Source: Bacteroidota bacterium
Lineage (GTDB): Bacteria > Bacteroidota > Bacteroidia > B-17B0 > Aurantibacillaceae
DNA: 10,163 nucleotides
Assembly: GCA_016711805.1 (NCBI GenBank)
Contig: JADJSH010000031.1
Span: 1-10,163, forward strand
Direction: 5' to 3'
This document shows, piece after piece, positions 1-6,634 of this stretch; positions within the stretch are counted from its first letter, which is position 1; each line of letters starts with the position of its first letter. Position numbers and translations under genes: made by a program. The notes beneath the pieces are model-generated. The model saw only the letters and a program-made list of their open reading frames with translations, did no database searches and was not told where the DNA came from.

Positions 1-8
1 TTAATAGA

Positions 9-107
9 CATTTGCAAAGCATAAATAAATGTCTTTCCCGAAGGGACTGCTTTTGCAAATGCTTTGATGTCGCCCGCATAAGTTTTAGGTGCTGTTACCT
101 GATGCCA
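9..107. repeat. Foldback intergenic repeat, copy A
   Basis: An outer inverted repeat (CATTTGCAAAGC at 9-20 against GCTTTTGCAAATG at 49-61) encloses an inner hairpin, GTCTTTCCCGAAGGGAC (31-47). The same arrangement recurs in the same orientation at 4579-4680. Between the copies the inner stem changes at GTCT/GTCC opposite GGAC, so pairing is kept (U-G becomes C-G). After the stem both copies carry CGCCC and then GTTACC about 40 nt further on. The copies flank the restriction-modification block. The left half of this copy may be cut off by the window edge. Confidence 0.75.
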
Positions 108-111
108 GCCG
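94..111 (+). repeat. Imperfect inverted repeat, left arm
   Basis: GTTACCTGATGCCAGCCG at this site matches the reverse complement of 4482-4499 at about 15 of 18 positions. The two sites lie on either side of the block holding the XRE regulator, the unknown gene and the methyltransferase. They could be ends of a transferred cassette or parts of a larger palindromic junction element. No recombinase gene is seen in the window. Confidence 0.45.
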
Positions 112-321
112 CATTTAGTGAGAACAGTACCAATAGAAACCAATGTTACTAATTACGAAACCATATGTCTGACAGAAACCGAATGCCACCTATTAGCAAT
201 TTGGAAAATTGCCAGAGCGTAAGCAAAGTTTACAAGCTTTTTTGCAAAATTAGGATTGCAGGGCTGATTTGTGCGTTTTGCAAATGGGCTTGGAAACTTA
301 GGGGAGCAAATAAACGTTGGT
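112..321. other. Non-coding, weakly repeat-related stretch
   Basis: No convincing gene is seen. Short frames on both strands have low-complexity or implausible protein sequence. Pieces resemble the region after copy B of the foldback repeat: CCGAATGC, TTTGGAAAA...GCCAG, GAGCGTAAGC/GAGCGTGAGC, and TAGGGGAG near 300 against the same string near 4933. The element around each foldback may therefore extend for about 300-400 bp with much divergence. Confidence 0.5.
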
Positions 322-675
322 CTACTTACTATTTTTGTGTCCGTTGATGATTTTAACGATTTCACTTAACTGGTCTAAGGGAATTGTCTTGATTGTGTCT
401 TGCCAGTTTAGGTCAGTATTTTGTTTCTTTAACCGAGTTATAGGATGAGTGTCCGCTAATTTCTCATTGCGGTTAGGAGTCCAAACAAGTAAGTCGTTTG
501 GTGTACAGTTGAGTAAGGAACAAAGCTTGTCGATGTGACTTAACCTAAATGTAACTGTCTTAGCATTAAGAAGGTTGTGAGCAGTATATGACGGAAAGCC
601 TGCACTTGTGAGGTAAGAGAAGGGTTTATCAATACCGCGTGCTTTAAAAATGGGTTGTAAGTTGAGAGATAACAT
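322..675 (-). CDS. XRE-family helix-turn-helix transcriptional regulator
   Basis: This 117-residue protein is one of the few genes here with no frameshift. It starts at ATG 673-675 and ends at TAG 322-324. The N-terminal ~65 residues look like a Cro/C1-type HTH: LQPIFKARGI, then SYTAHNLLNAKTVTFRLSHI as the recognition-helix region, then the dimer-side segment LCSLLNCTPNDLLVW. The C-terminal ~45 residues are charged and helical. The phrase CTPNDLLVWTP is typical of small XRE regulators I recall from Bacteroidota, which usually stand alone. It lies downstream of the methyltransferase and the unknown gene on the same strand, but the 21-bp repeat array directly abuts its start, so it probably has its own promoter. 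It could be autoregulatory, or could control the restriction gene as a C-protein does. Neither role is shown by the sequence. Confidence 0.85.
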   Translation of the reverse strand: MLSLNLQPIFKARGIDKPFSYLTSAGFPSYTAHNLLNAKTVTFRLSHIDKLCSLLNCTPNDLLVWTPNRNEKLADTHPITRLKKQNTDLNWQDTIKTIPLDQLSEIVKIINGHKNSK

Positions 676-692
676 ATTGCAGTCGCTAAAAA

Positions 693-892
693 TTAAAACG
701 CAGGTTAAAGATATTAAAAATCCTATTCAAATACTTAAAACGCAAGAAAAAAAAGTTAAAATGCAGTAAGTAGTTCTTAAAACGCATATTAAAGAACTTA
801 AAATGCCTAATCAAAAAGTTAAAACCCCATATAAAAAAATTAAAACTCCTATTAAAAAAGTTAAAACGCCTATTGAAGAATTTAAAAATAGC
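693..892. repeat. 21-bp tandem repeat array 1 (about ten units)
   Basis: TTAAAA or a close variant recurs at 693, 714, 735, 756, 777, 798, 819, 840, 861 and 882, exactly 21 bp apart every time. A typical unit begins TTAAAACGC and continues CTATTAAAAAAG. Because 21 bp is seven codons, it reads as heptads: KTPIKKV in one plus frame (with a TAA at 767-769), LKRLLKK in another, and FNFFNRR on the minus strand, where that frame is open from about 898 to 688. No good start codon supports translation. Also, 21 bp is two helical turns, so the A-tracts lie on one face of the DNA and could bend it or form an operator. The array fills the gap between the XRE start and the stop of the unknown gene. Confidence 0.9.
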
Positions 893-893
893 T

Positions 894-1468
894 TTAACCT
901 ATTTTATGACTAGTATCGAGAAACCAATCGGTTGTTACGTCATAATTTAATTTAGTATAATCTAAATTTTTAAAGTCAGTTATTGGTGCGCCAAAGTTTT
1001 GAAGTAAATTATTTTTTGATTGGTGATAAGACAAATTTTCCATTAAATCTGTTTCAAAATTGAGATTTTTGACAAGTTATCTGCCATATAAAACCATTCA
1101 GTAGCATTAAATAAATCTGCTATTTTTAATATATCATTTCTGAAATCCTTAAACCAACTGGTTTTATAATTTTCAGAAATTATTGAATACTTATAAATTG
1201 TTGAAATTGAAATTCCCTTTTCTGTTACAAAAAAACTGTAAGGCGTTGGCGTTTCAATTTCTATAAATTTGTAATAGGACAAATCATTAATATGTGTTGG
1301 TCTAGATTCTAAATAAAATTCAAAAGGAGAATTATCAATAGAGCCATCGTGGTTTAGGGAGTTTTTAAAATTTAAGTTTTTTATATTACCAATTAATTGA
1401 CTTACAAATTTTTCATTATGTGCAAAGCCATAATTATTTGGCATTATAATATTTAAATTTACACTCAT
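894..1468 (-). CDS. Unrecognised protein paired with the MmeI-like enzyme (one frameshift)
   Basis: I do not recognise the family. The ATG at 1466-1468 lies 6 nt after the methyltransferase stop, so the two are probably cotranscribed and translationally coupled. The first frame gives 141 residues. An A missing from the run at 1066-1070 (TTTTT on the plus strand) breaks it. Correcting that extends the protein through NLNFETDLMENLSYHQS to TAA at 894-896, about 191 residues in all. The sequence is rich in aromatic residues and Asn, with TPYSFFVTEKGISIS and LFNATEWFYMADNL in the middle and DYTKLNYDVTTDWFLD near the end. It has no signal peptide and no membrane segment, so it is probably cytosolic. 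By position it could be an accessory or regulatory partner of the restriction enzyme, or an unrelated passenger. That is inference only. Confidence 0.7.
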
Positions 1469-1474
1469 TATAAA

Positions 1475-4128
1475 TTATTTTGCGGCAAAATTCTTTTTAG
1501 GCTTTTTCACTTTTTCTGTTGTAAATAAATCAGCCGTATATTTTTCGTATAGTTCAAATAAAAATTCCAAACGTTTTGCTTCGCTAATAAATGTTTGCGG
1601 ACGATATGCCAAGTCCACCGCTTTATCTAATTCATTATGTGCCTTTACCAATATTGGTGGCATTGTTAATGGGTCATATAAAGCTGCAAGCGAACTTTTC
1701 GGAAATTCTAACCTTGCATCTAAAAATTTTTGTGCTGCTGTTTCAATTGCTTTTATTTGTTTTTCAGTTGAATTTTCGGGAATGGAAAATTATTATAAAC
1801 CATACTTGCTGAATACGAAAATCACTTTTCATTCTACCAAGTTGCTTTCATCAAACCATTGCATTGACGAAGTCATTATTCCAAATATAAAATTTGCATT
1901 TAGGAATAATCGCGCTTCCACTTGTTATTGTTGTTGGCTCTAAAATACCAATTGGAATATATTTTCTGTTTTCTAAGAAAATACTTTTGGAACAATTATG
2001 TACTTTGAATTTGGTTGACGTATTTCGCCAAATAACATTGGTTTTTCGGCAAGTTTCTTAGTAGCTTCTCTATTACTACTTAATCTAAACTTTTTTGTTT
2101 TTTCTATGCGGTCAAGTATAAATTTAGAGTTCTTCAAAATAGTTGGTTCAATATTATGTAACCATAAACACCAACGCTTTTTATTATTAATAAACTCATC
2201 GCCACCTGTATATTTCTTAATGGCAATATTAATTTGAGGTTCATTTTTTACTGCTACTTCTTTTTCCTCGTCTGTCAAAATCAAATTGCCTTCATCAATT
2301 GGCATGCTTCCATAATTCATTTCTGGCACATTACAAATTGGAGATTTTCGATTTTCAACAGTAATGTCTTTTCCTTCAACCAAAAACGGATTTATATTTT
2401 TAACTTTTATTTCGTGCGGTTCTCCTTTAATATCTTCATATTCATAGATACTTTTGTTATTTGTGTCATAGTTGGCGAAGCCAACTAGAACACAATGGAC
2501 TGCTGCATTTCCTTTGCTTCGTTTCTCCAACTAAATGTTCTGTGAGCAAAATGAATTTTAATATTGTATTTATTGAACATTAAACTCCACAAAAGACCAA
2601 CTTGTTCGCCTTGACAAATTGAGTTTGTGGAAACAAAAGCCACTTTTATTTTTGTGTTTTGAATATACTGAGCTGCTTTTTATATACCACGCCGTTACGT
2701 AATCTAAAACGCCTGTTCCTTTTGCATTTGCAAATATCAGTTCCATATCTGCTTTTTGTTCAGGCTTTTGTTCTTTCTTTCCTATGAAAGGAGGATTGCC
2801 AATTATATAAGACAATTCTTTTACTGAAACTAAAGAAGACCATTCTTCTTGTAAAGCATTACCATGAATAATTTTGGCAGCTTTTTTTAATGGTAAGCGA
2901 ACAAAGTATTGTCCGAATTCATTACTAATAGTCATGTTCATTTGATGATCCATTAACCACATAGCTACTTCGGCAATACGCAGGAAATTCTTCATATTCA
3001 ATTCCATACATCATATCTACATCAAGCCAAATAATTTCTCTGACATCTAAAACACCTTGGCCTGATTTATATAAGGCTCTTAATATTTCAAGTTCTAAGT
3101 TCCTCAATTCACGGTAGGTTATAATTAGAAAATTACCACAACCACATGCAGGGTCAAGGAATTTAAGAGTACTTATTTTTTGTGAAATTCAGGTAATTTG
3201 TTTTTGTTGGTTTTAATGCTTTCAAACTCTGCCCACAATTCATCTAAAAATAAAGGCTTAATAAGTTTCATAATGTTTTTTTCGCTTGTGTAATGTGGCC
3301 CTAAGTTTCTCCGTTCTTTAGGATTCATTACACTTTGAAACATTGAACCAAAAATTGCCGGTGATATTTTGCTCCAGTCAGTGTAGCAACAGTCTAACAA
3401 AGCTTGTCGCATTTAACGCTTTTCGTTTGCAGTATTTAATATTTGAAATAGTTCTTGGATTTGGAAGCTAAATCACTTCCGTCAATATTTGTTCTTTCAT
3501 CTATATAATTTTGAAATTGTTGCTTTTTAAAAATTGTTGTGTCTTCTGCAAACAAACAAAACAAAATACGAACTAAATAAACTTCTAAAGGATGCCCATC
3601 ATAACCAATTTCTTTTAATCTATCATGTAGCTTACCCATTAATTCGGCAGCTTTAATGTTTGCAGGGTCTTGTTCTTTATAAATTCTTTTTTGATATCCT
3701 GCAATAAATCCAAAGTGTTGAACATTATTTACAAAATCGTCTAATTTAAATTCTATTGCTTTATTTTCTTCGGTATCAAATAAACGAAAGGTGTCGAAGT
3801 CGGAAACTAAAATGTATTTTGGAAGTTCATGTTCTTTTAAGCCATGAATATAATCTTTGGCTTGTATAAAAGCTTTGTCAAGGTTTTTTACCTTGCTTTT
3901 CATTTCAATTAGAATAGTTCCTTTCCAAAGTAAGTCAATGTAACCATCTGCATCATTTAATTTTTTTACTCTGTGTTCAAATGTACCTCAACCTTTACGT
4001 GTTATACCAAATACTTCAAAAAATGCTTCTAAAAATGGTTTGGCATCTGCTTCTTCATTAACAGTTCCGTCCCATTCTTTTGAGAATTTTAGTGCTCGGT
4101 CTTTTATTTCGTTCCAACTAAGTGCCAT
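1475..4128 (-). pseudogene. MmeI-like type IIG restriction endonuclease/N6-adenine DNA methyltransferase (many frameshifts)
   Basis: The parts follow the MmeI-family order. An N-terminal nuclease has D65, E75 and K77 in the D-X9-ExK spacing of MmeI. A helical spacer follows, then methyltransferase motif I DPACGCGNF (near 3150), motif IV GNPPF (near 2795), the stretch VAFVSTNSICQGEQVGLLW, a target-recognition domain (INPFLVEGKDI, KKRWCLWL, LFGEIRQP), and the C-terminal helical domain (LAALYDPLTMPP, FELYEKYT). The product should cut DNA and protect it by adenine methylation within one chain. The start is ATG 4126-4128 and the stop TAA 1475-1477, about 884 codons. Defects are an in-frame TGA at codon 47 (3988-3990), about ten indels (near 3178, 2982, 2679, 2512, 1974, 1899, 1847, 1814 and 1779, among others), and an apparent loss near 3412 of about 30 conserved residues, including the usual FPYVNGGLF. 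Family identity is secure. Whether the gene is dead or badly sequenced is not. Confidence 0.92.
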
Positions 4129-4210
4129 AAAAAAAATGAATAAGATATAAAATTAAAAAAGTAATGGAATTAAACGGCTATAATTTATAGCATTTAATAT
4201 TACTTTCTAA

Positions 4211-4218
4211 CAAATATA
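4211..4218 (-). promoter_or_regulatory. Candidate -7 box for the MmeI-like gene
   Basis: Read on the minus strand this is TATATTTG, an exact match to the Bacteroidota -7 consensus TAnnTTTG. It would give a leader of about 75 nt before ATG 4128. No clear -33 TTTG is seen at the expected spacing; the upstream DNA is unusually GC-rich and contains GGCGCGCC. Confidence 0.4.
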
Positions 4219-4481
4219 CCGCACGCCCGTGGCGCGCCTTTTGGTGCGTCAAGCACACGCGCAAATAAAGTGCTGAAAGCACACCTTTTTTATGGGTTGG
4301 GATAATTTAGCTTATTTGGTTTTTGCCTGTCTTTTCGCAAAAACAAATGTGCTAAATTAAGGGATACCAAAAAAACAGCTTTTCAAGCCGAGTAAACAGT
4401 TTGGTTTCACACACAGGTCTACCGAGTTTAGTGAGGTCTAAATGAAGTTTTGTGTCTTACGTTAAAGTTTGATTTTTCAGT

Positions 4482-4499
4482 CGGCTGGTTGCAGGTAAC
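4482..4499 (-). repeat. Imperfect inverted repeat, right arm
   Basis: The reverse complement, beginning GTTACCTG and ending CCAGCCG, matches 94-111. A second GTTACC lies at 4666-4671 beyond the foldback copy B, so 4482-4671 also forms a large nested palindrome with the foldback in its centre. Confidence 0.45.
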
Positions 4500-4578
4500 G
4501 TTTTCGCGCTTTATTTCAGTTTGGGTTTTGAAACACTGTCTACCGAAATGCTACTAACAAAGCTAAATGTTTTTTAGC

Positions 4579-4680
4579 CATTTGCAAAGCATAAATAACT
4601 GTCCTTCCCGAAGGGACAACTTTTGCAAATGCCTTATACTTCCGCCCAAATTGAATAAAGCGTGTGTTACCAGAAGTGCA
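4579..4680. repeat. Foldback intergenic repeat, copy B
   Basis: It has the same layout as copy A: CATTTGCAAAGC (4579-4590), inner hairpin GTCCTTCCCGAAGGGAC (4601-4617), then TTTTGCAAATGC (4621-4632), a CGCCC (4643-4647) and GTTACC (4666-4671). The orientation matches copy A, giving direct repeats about 4.57 kb apart. Confidence 0.75.
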
Positions 4681-4998
4681 CCCTACACAGTTTACACACA
4701 GGTACGTGTCTGCCGAACTAAGCAGTAACGCGTCTATGCGGTTAGTTGGTTGCCGAATGCTTTTTTTGGAACACAGTTTTTAGTTTTTTATTGCGCGATA
4801 GGGAAAGCGGTTTGGAAAACCGCCAGTTCTAATTACGTCTTGTGAGGAGCGTGAGCCATTTTGCAAGCTTATTTGGCGCAAGAAATAAATTACTTCCTTT
4901 AAAAAGAAGCGACCAAATGTGCTTGCAAAATGTAGGGGAGATTACACACAGGTCTAAACACTTAGGTCTATGCACACAGGTCAGCAAGTTGTGGCGGC

Positions 4999-5313
4999 TT
5001 AGTGGTCTAAATTTGTCACAGCGACAAGAAAAGGATTTGCAGTTACAAGAAAACTTTTCACAGTAGCGAGAAAACGATTTGCATTAGTAAGAAAATCTTT
5101 CACAGTCTGACATAAATTCATAACACATTGAAGTAAATTGTAGAAATGTTGAATTATTAAAAAATCGACAGCAAGAAAACAATTTGCAGTGACAAGAAAA
5201 CCTTTCACAGTAGCAAGAAAAGCATTTGCAGCTACGAGAAAACGATTTGTTGTTGCGAGAAAACAGTTTGCAGTAGCAAGAAAAGCTTTTACAGTCTGAC
5301 AGAAATTCCGCAT
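4999..5313 (-). CDS. Possible small heptad-repeat protein spanning arrays 2 and 3
   Basis: One minus-strand frame is open through both arrays and the spacer between them. It starts at ATG 5311-5313 and ends at TAA 4999-5001, 104 residues. The protein is almost all heptads of the form FLATANx or FLVTANx. Even the spacer gives hydrophobic-start heptads (IIQHFYN, LLQCVMN). This could be a small amphipathic or coiled protein. It could also be a by-product of a 21-bp DNA repeat, because a repeat of seven codons keeps every stop-free frame open, and a second minus frame is open here too. No homologous family is recognised and no promoter is evident. I consider non-coding repeat DNA somewhat more likely. 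Confidence 0.25.
   Translation of the reverse strand: MRNFCQTVKAFLATANCFLATTNRFLVAANAFLATVKGFLVTANCFLAVDFLIIQHFYNLLQCVMNLCQTVKDFLTNANRFLATVKSFLVTANPFLVAVTNLDH
5006..5110. repeat. 21-bp tandem repeat array 2
   Basis: AGAAAA recurs at 5027, 5048, 5069 and 5090, exactly 21 bp apart, with a degenerate unit before it from 5006. The unit begins AGAAAACGATTTGCAGT and ends AGCA. In one plus frame it reads as RKxFAVA-like heptads ending in TGA at 5108-5110. The sequence differs from array 1 but the period is identical. Confidence 0.88.
5174..5299. repeat. 21-bp tandem repeat array 3
   Basis: AGAAAA recurs at 5174, 5195, 5216, 5237, 5258 and 5279, six perfectly spaced units of the array 2 type. The end matches array 2: the last AGAAAA is 18 nt before TGA (5297-5299), inside ACAGTCTGACA and followed by AAATTC. 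The distance from the last unit of array 2 (5090) to 5174 is 84 bp, or 4 x 21, so both arrays share one register. Confidence 0.88.
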
Positions 5314-5443
5314 TGTTAAAGGTTTTAACAAAAATGAACGGATTTAACAAAACACAGGTCGGCAAAAACAAAATGTTGATTGAACTAAAGGAAATGTCCA
5401 TGAAACTGTGTAAACAGTTTTCTGTCCAAAATATTAGGCAATA

Positions 5444-5472
5444 AAAAACCCAACTTGTAAGGTTGGGTTTTT
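5444..5472. terminator. Bidirectional intrinsic terminator
   Basis: The stem AAAAACCCAAC (5444-5454) pairs with GTTGGGTTTTT (5462-5472) across a 7-nt loop. A and T runs on either side make it usable on both strands. It sits about 20 nt past the stop of the minus-strand gene ending at 5491. Confidence 0.88.
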
Positions 5473-5490
5473 AAAGGAAGGATTAAAAGT

Positions 5491-6265
5491 TTACTTGGAA
5501 ATCACTCTAACAAACTTAATGTCGTTTGCGGCTCTGTATTGAGGACTTGATGCACCGTAAACACTTTTAATATATGCTTTAGCATTTTTAACAATATCCA
5601 AAAGCCCTGTTGTTTTGCATAGAAGAAAGTATTTCTATCTATACGAGCAGCTTTTACGTTTGCGTAACTTGTATTAGCTGCATTATTTAAAGCGATTAAG
5701 TTTGTTAATTGTGTTTGTAACGATGCTACTTTAAATGAAACTTCATTTGGATTATATGAAGGAACACTTACCAATATCAAAACCATTTTCTCAAAGTGTT
5801 GTAACTTGTTATCGAAACTTTGTTGTGATGTTGAATGTGTTTTTGTTTCGATTGTTTCAACTGGGTCGGTTGGTAATTTTGCTTCGGGTGTAGGTTCAAC
5901 TATTCCCGAATCTGCTTTTGTTAATTTAGAACCTGAACTACGGAACTTCTTTACTTGCGATTCGAAGTCATCAATAGTTTGTTGTGGTAAACCTAAACTT
6001 TGTAAAGCACCCAGGATTTGAGTTGATAATTTTGCCAAAGGATCAAAAGCTAATTCTCTTGAGTTGGTTGCATTTTTCCAAGATGTGAAAGGTTGTTTAC
6101 TGCGGTTAGCTTAGCATTTGCAGTATTATAAAGAGTTGCTAAGCCTGTTGCTTTGATTGCGTTATTACTTGGGTTATAGGTTAAACCGTAAGTTGCAATT
6201 TGTTGGTTTAATTTTAACAGGTTTGCTACATTTTTAGCGTGTCCTGTTTCGAAATAGTTTGACAT
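5491..6265 (-). CDS. Conserved Bacteroidota protein of unknown function with an internal duplication (two frameshifts)
   Basis: The reconstructed product is about 257 residues, from ATG 6263-6265 (MSNYFETGHAKN) to TAA 5491-5493 (FVRVISK). Two single-base losses interrupt it, near 6084 and in the T run at 5613-5616. The sequence resembles a hypothetical family I recall from Bacteroidota that begins with a similar YFETGHAKNVAN; no function is known to me. The two halves look duplicated: TYNPSNNAIKATGLATL in the first parallels SYNPNEVSFKVASLQTQ in the second, each followed by a long Ala/Asn-rich helix ending near NSRE or IDRN. A Pro/Thr/Glu-rich linker (IVEPTPEAKLPTDPVETIET) joins them. There is no signal peptide or membrane segment. 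It is a single-gene unit with terminators on both sides. A helical bundle is likely. Confidence 0.8.
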
Positions 6266-6457
6266 TTTATTAAGTATTAAATTGTTTAATTATTATTTCG
6301 ATGTTCTGCTTTACTTTAAGAAAACGAGCAAGGAAGAGAAAGAGTTCGGATACTTAACATTGTTTAGGTGGCATATTATTTTTGTTTATTGTTGGGTTAT
6401 AACGAAGGATTATACCAAACAGTACAAGGCAATTGTAAAGTTTTGTTAAAACAAAAA
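6266..6457. other. Intergenic, probable promoter region of the gene at 5491-6265
   Basis: No gene is seen. The stretch lies between the terminator at 6458-6476 and the start at 6265, so it should hold the promoter of that gene. I find no exact TAnnTTTG box. The nearest match on the minus strand is TACTGTTTG near 6417-6425, which has one extra base. Confidence 0.35.
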
Positions 6458-6476
6458 AGCCACTTTGTAAGTGGCT
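6458..6476 (-). terminator. Intrinsic terminator after the kinase-regulator operon
   Basis: The stem AGCCACTT (6458-6465) pairs with AAGTGGCT (6469-6476) over a 3-nt loop. On the minus strand it is followed by a T run (A run at 6453-6458 on the plus strand). It lies about 160 nt past the stop of the response regulator, and a shorter T run at 6479-6483 may make it work on the other strand as well. Confidence 0.8.
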
Positions 6477-6510
6477 AGTTTTTGAGAATAAGTGGTAATT
6501 ATTTACCGTT

Positions 6511-6608
6511 AGGGATAGAAGCGGTTATCCTTTTTATAGAAAGGAATGTGTGAGAGCATAAAAAGATAATAGCGGATAGCCCGTCCCGATAGGGAACGGC
6601 AAAAAAAG
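6511..6608 (+). ncRNA. Structured intergenic element of a type common in Bacteroidota
   Basis: The segment has GGATA (6512-6516) able to pair with TATCC (6526-6530) around GAAGCGG, then a T run. Next come GCGGATAGCCCG and a hairpin of GCCCGTCCC (6579-6587) with GGGAACGGC (6592-6600), which has a two-position mismatch. I recall very similar GGATAGAAGCGG...AGCGGATAGCCCG segments repeated between genes in Flavobacterium-like genomes. Whether it is a transcribed RNA or a DNA repeat is not known to me. It is not a terminator on the plus strand, because the hairpin is followed by A residues. Confidence 0.4.
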
Positions 6609-6634
6609 AATATTTAGCGCTATTTACTTTATAG

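Larger units (their letters stand above)
4129..4578. other. Non-coding stretch upstream of the MmeI-like gene
   Basis: No gene is seen. The first 80 bases are AT-rich and hold the candidate promoter. Positions 4219-4260 are GC-rich. A weak hairpin (GTGCT 4270-4274, AGCAC 4278-4282) is followed by a T run at 4286-4291. The rest carries scattered repeats, including ACACAGGTCTACCGAG at 4411-4426 and the right inverted arm at 4482-4499. Confidence 0.5.
4411..5359 (+). repeat. Dispersed ACACAGGT motif, five copies
   Basis: ACACAGGT occurs at 4411-4418, 4696-4703, 4946-4953, 4974-4981 and 5352-5359, all on the plus strand, usually followed by TCT or a near match and then CCGA or GGC. Looser relatives include AACACTGTCTACCGA near 4531. 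They are confined to the non-coding mosaic between the methyltransferase and the gene at 5491. Confidence 0.6.

Noticed and set aside
153..365. Short open frames on both strands at 153-365
   Set aside because: They overlap each other and the end of the XRE gene, have no recognisable protein features, and lie in repeat-related DNA.
693..892. Plasmid iterons or replication origin
   Set aside because: The spacing of about 21 bp would fit, but there is no Rep gene or DnaA-box cluster, and the neighbours are chromosomal-type genes.
2234..2488. Plus-strand open frames inside the methyltransferase gene, including 1591-1812
   Set aside because: They are antisense shadows of clearly conserved minus-strand coding sequence.
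2925..3107. Separate small genes within 2570-3412
   Set aside because: These are consecutive pieces of one methyltransferase domain (motif I to motif IV) split by indels, not independent genes.
3988..3990. Reassigned TGA (recoded genetic code)
   Set aside because: Tryptophan is encoded by TGG throughout, TGA ends the kinase gene, and the second in-frame stop in the window is a TAA in the receptor gene.
1475..4128. Programmed frameshifting in the MmeI-like gene
   Set aside because: There are about ten shifts in both directions, also seen in unrelated genes, mostly at plain homopolymers.
4270..4291. Terminator hairpin GTGCT...AGCAC with T run
   Set aside because: The stem is only 5 bp and no plus-strand gene lies upstream that would need it.
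5006..5299. CRISPR-like array
   Set aside because: Units are contiguous 21-bp repeats without unique spacers, and no cas genes are present.
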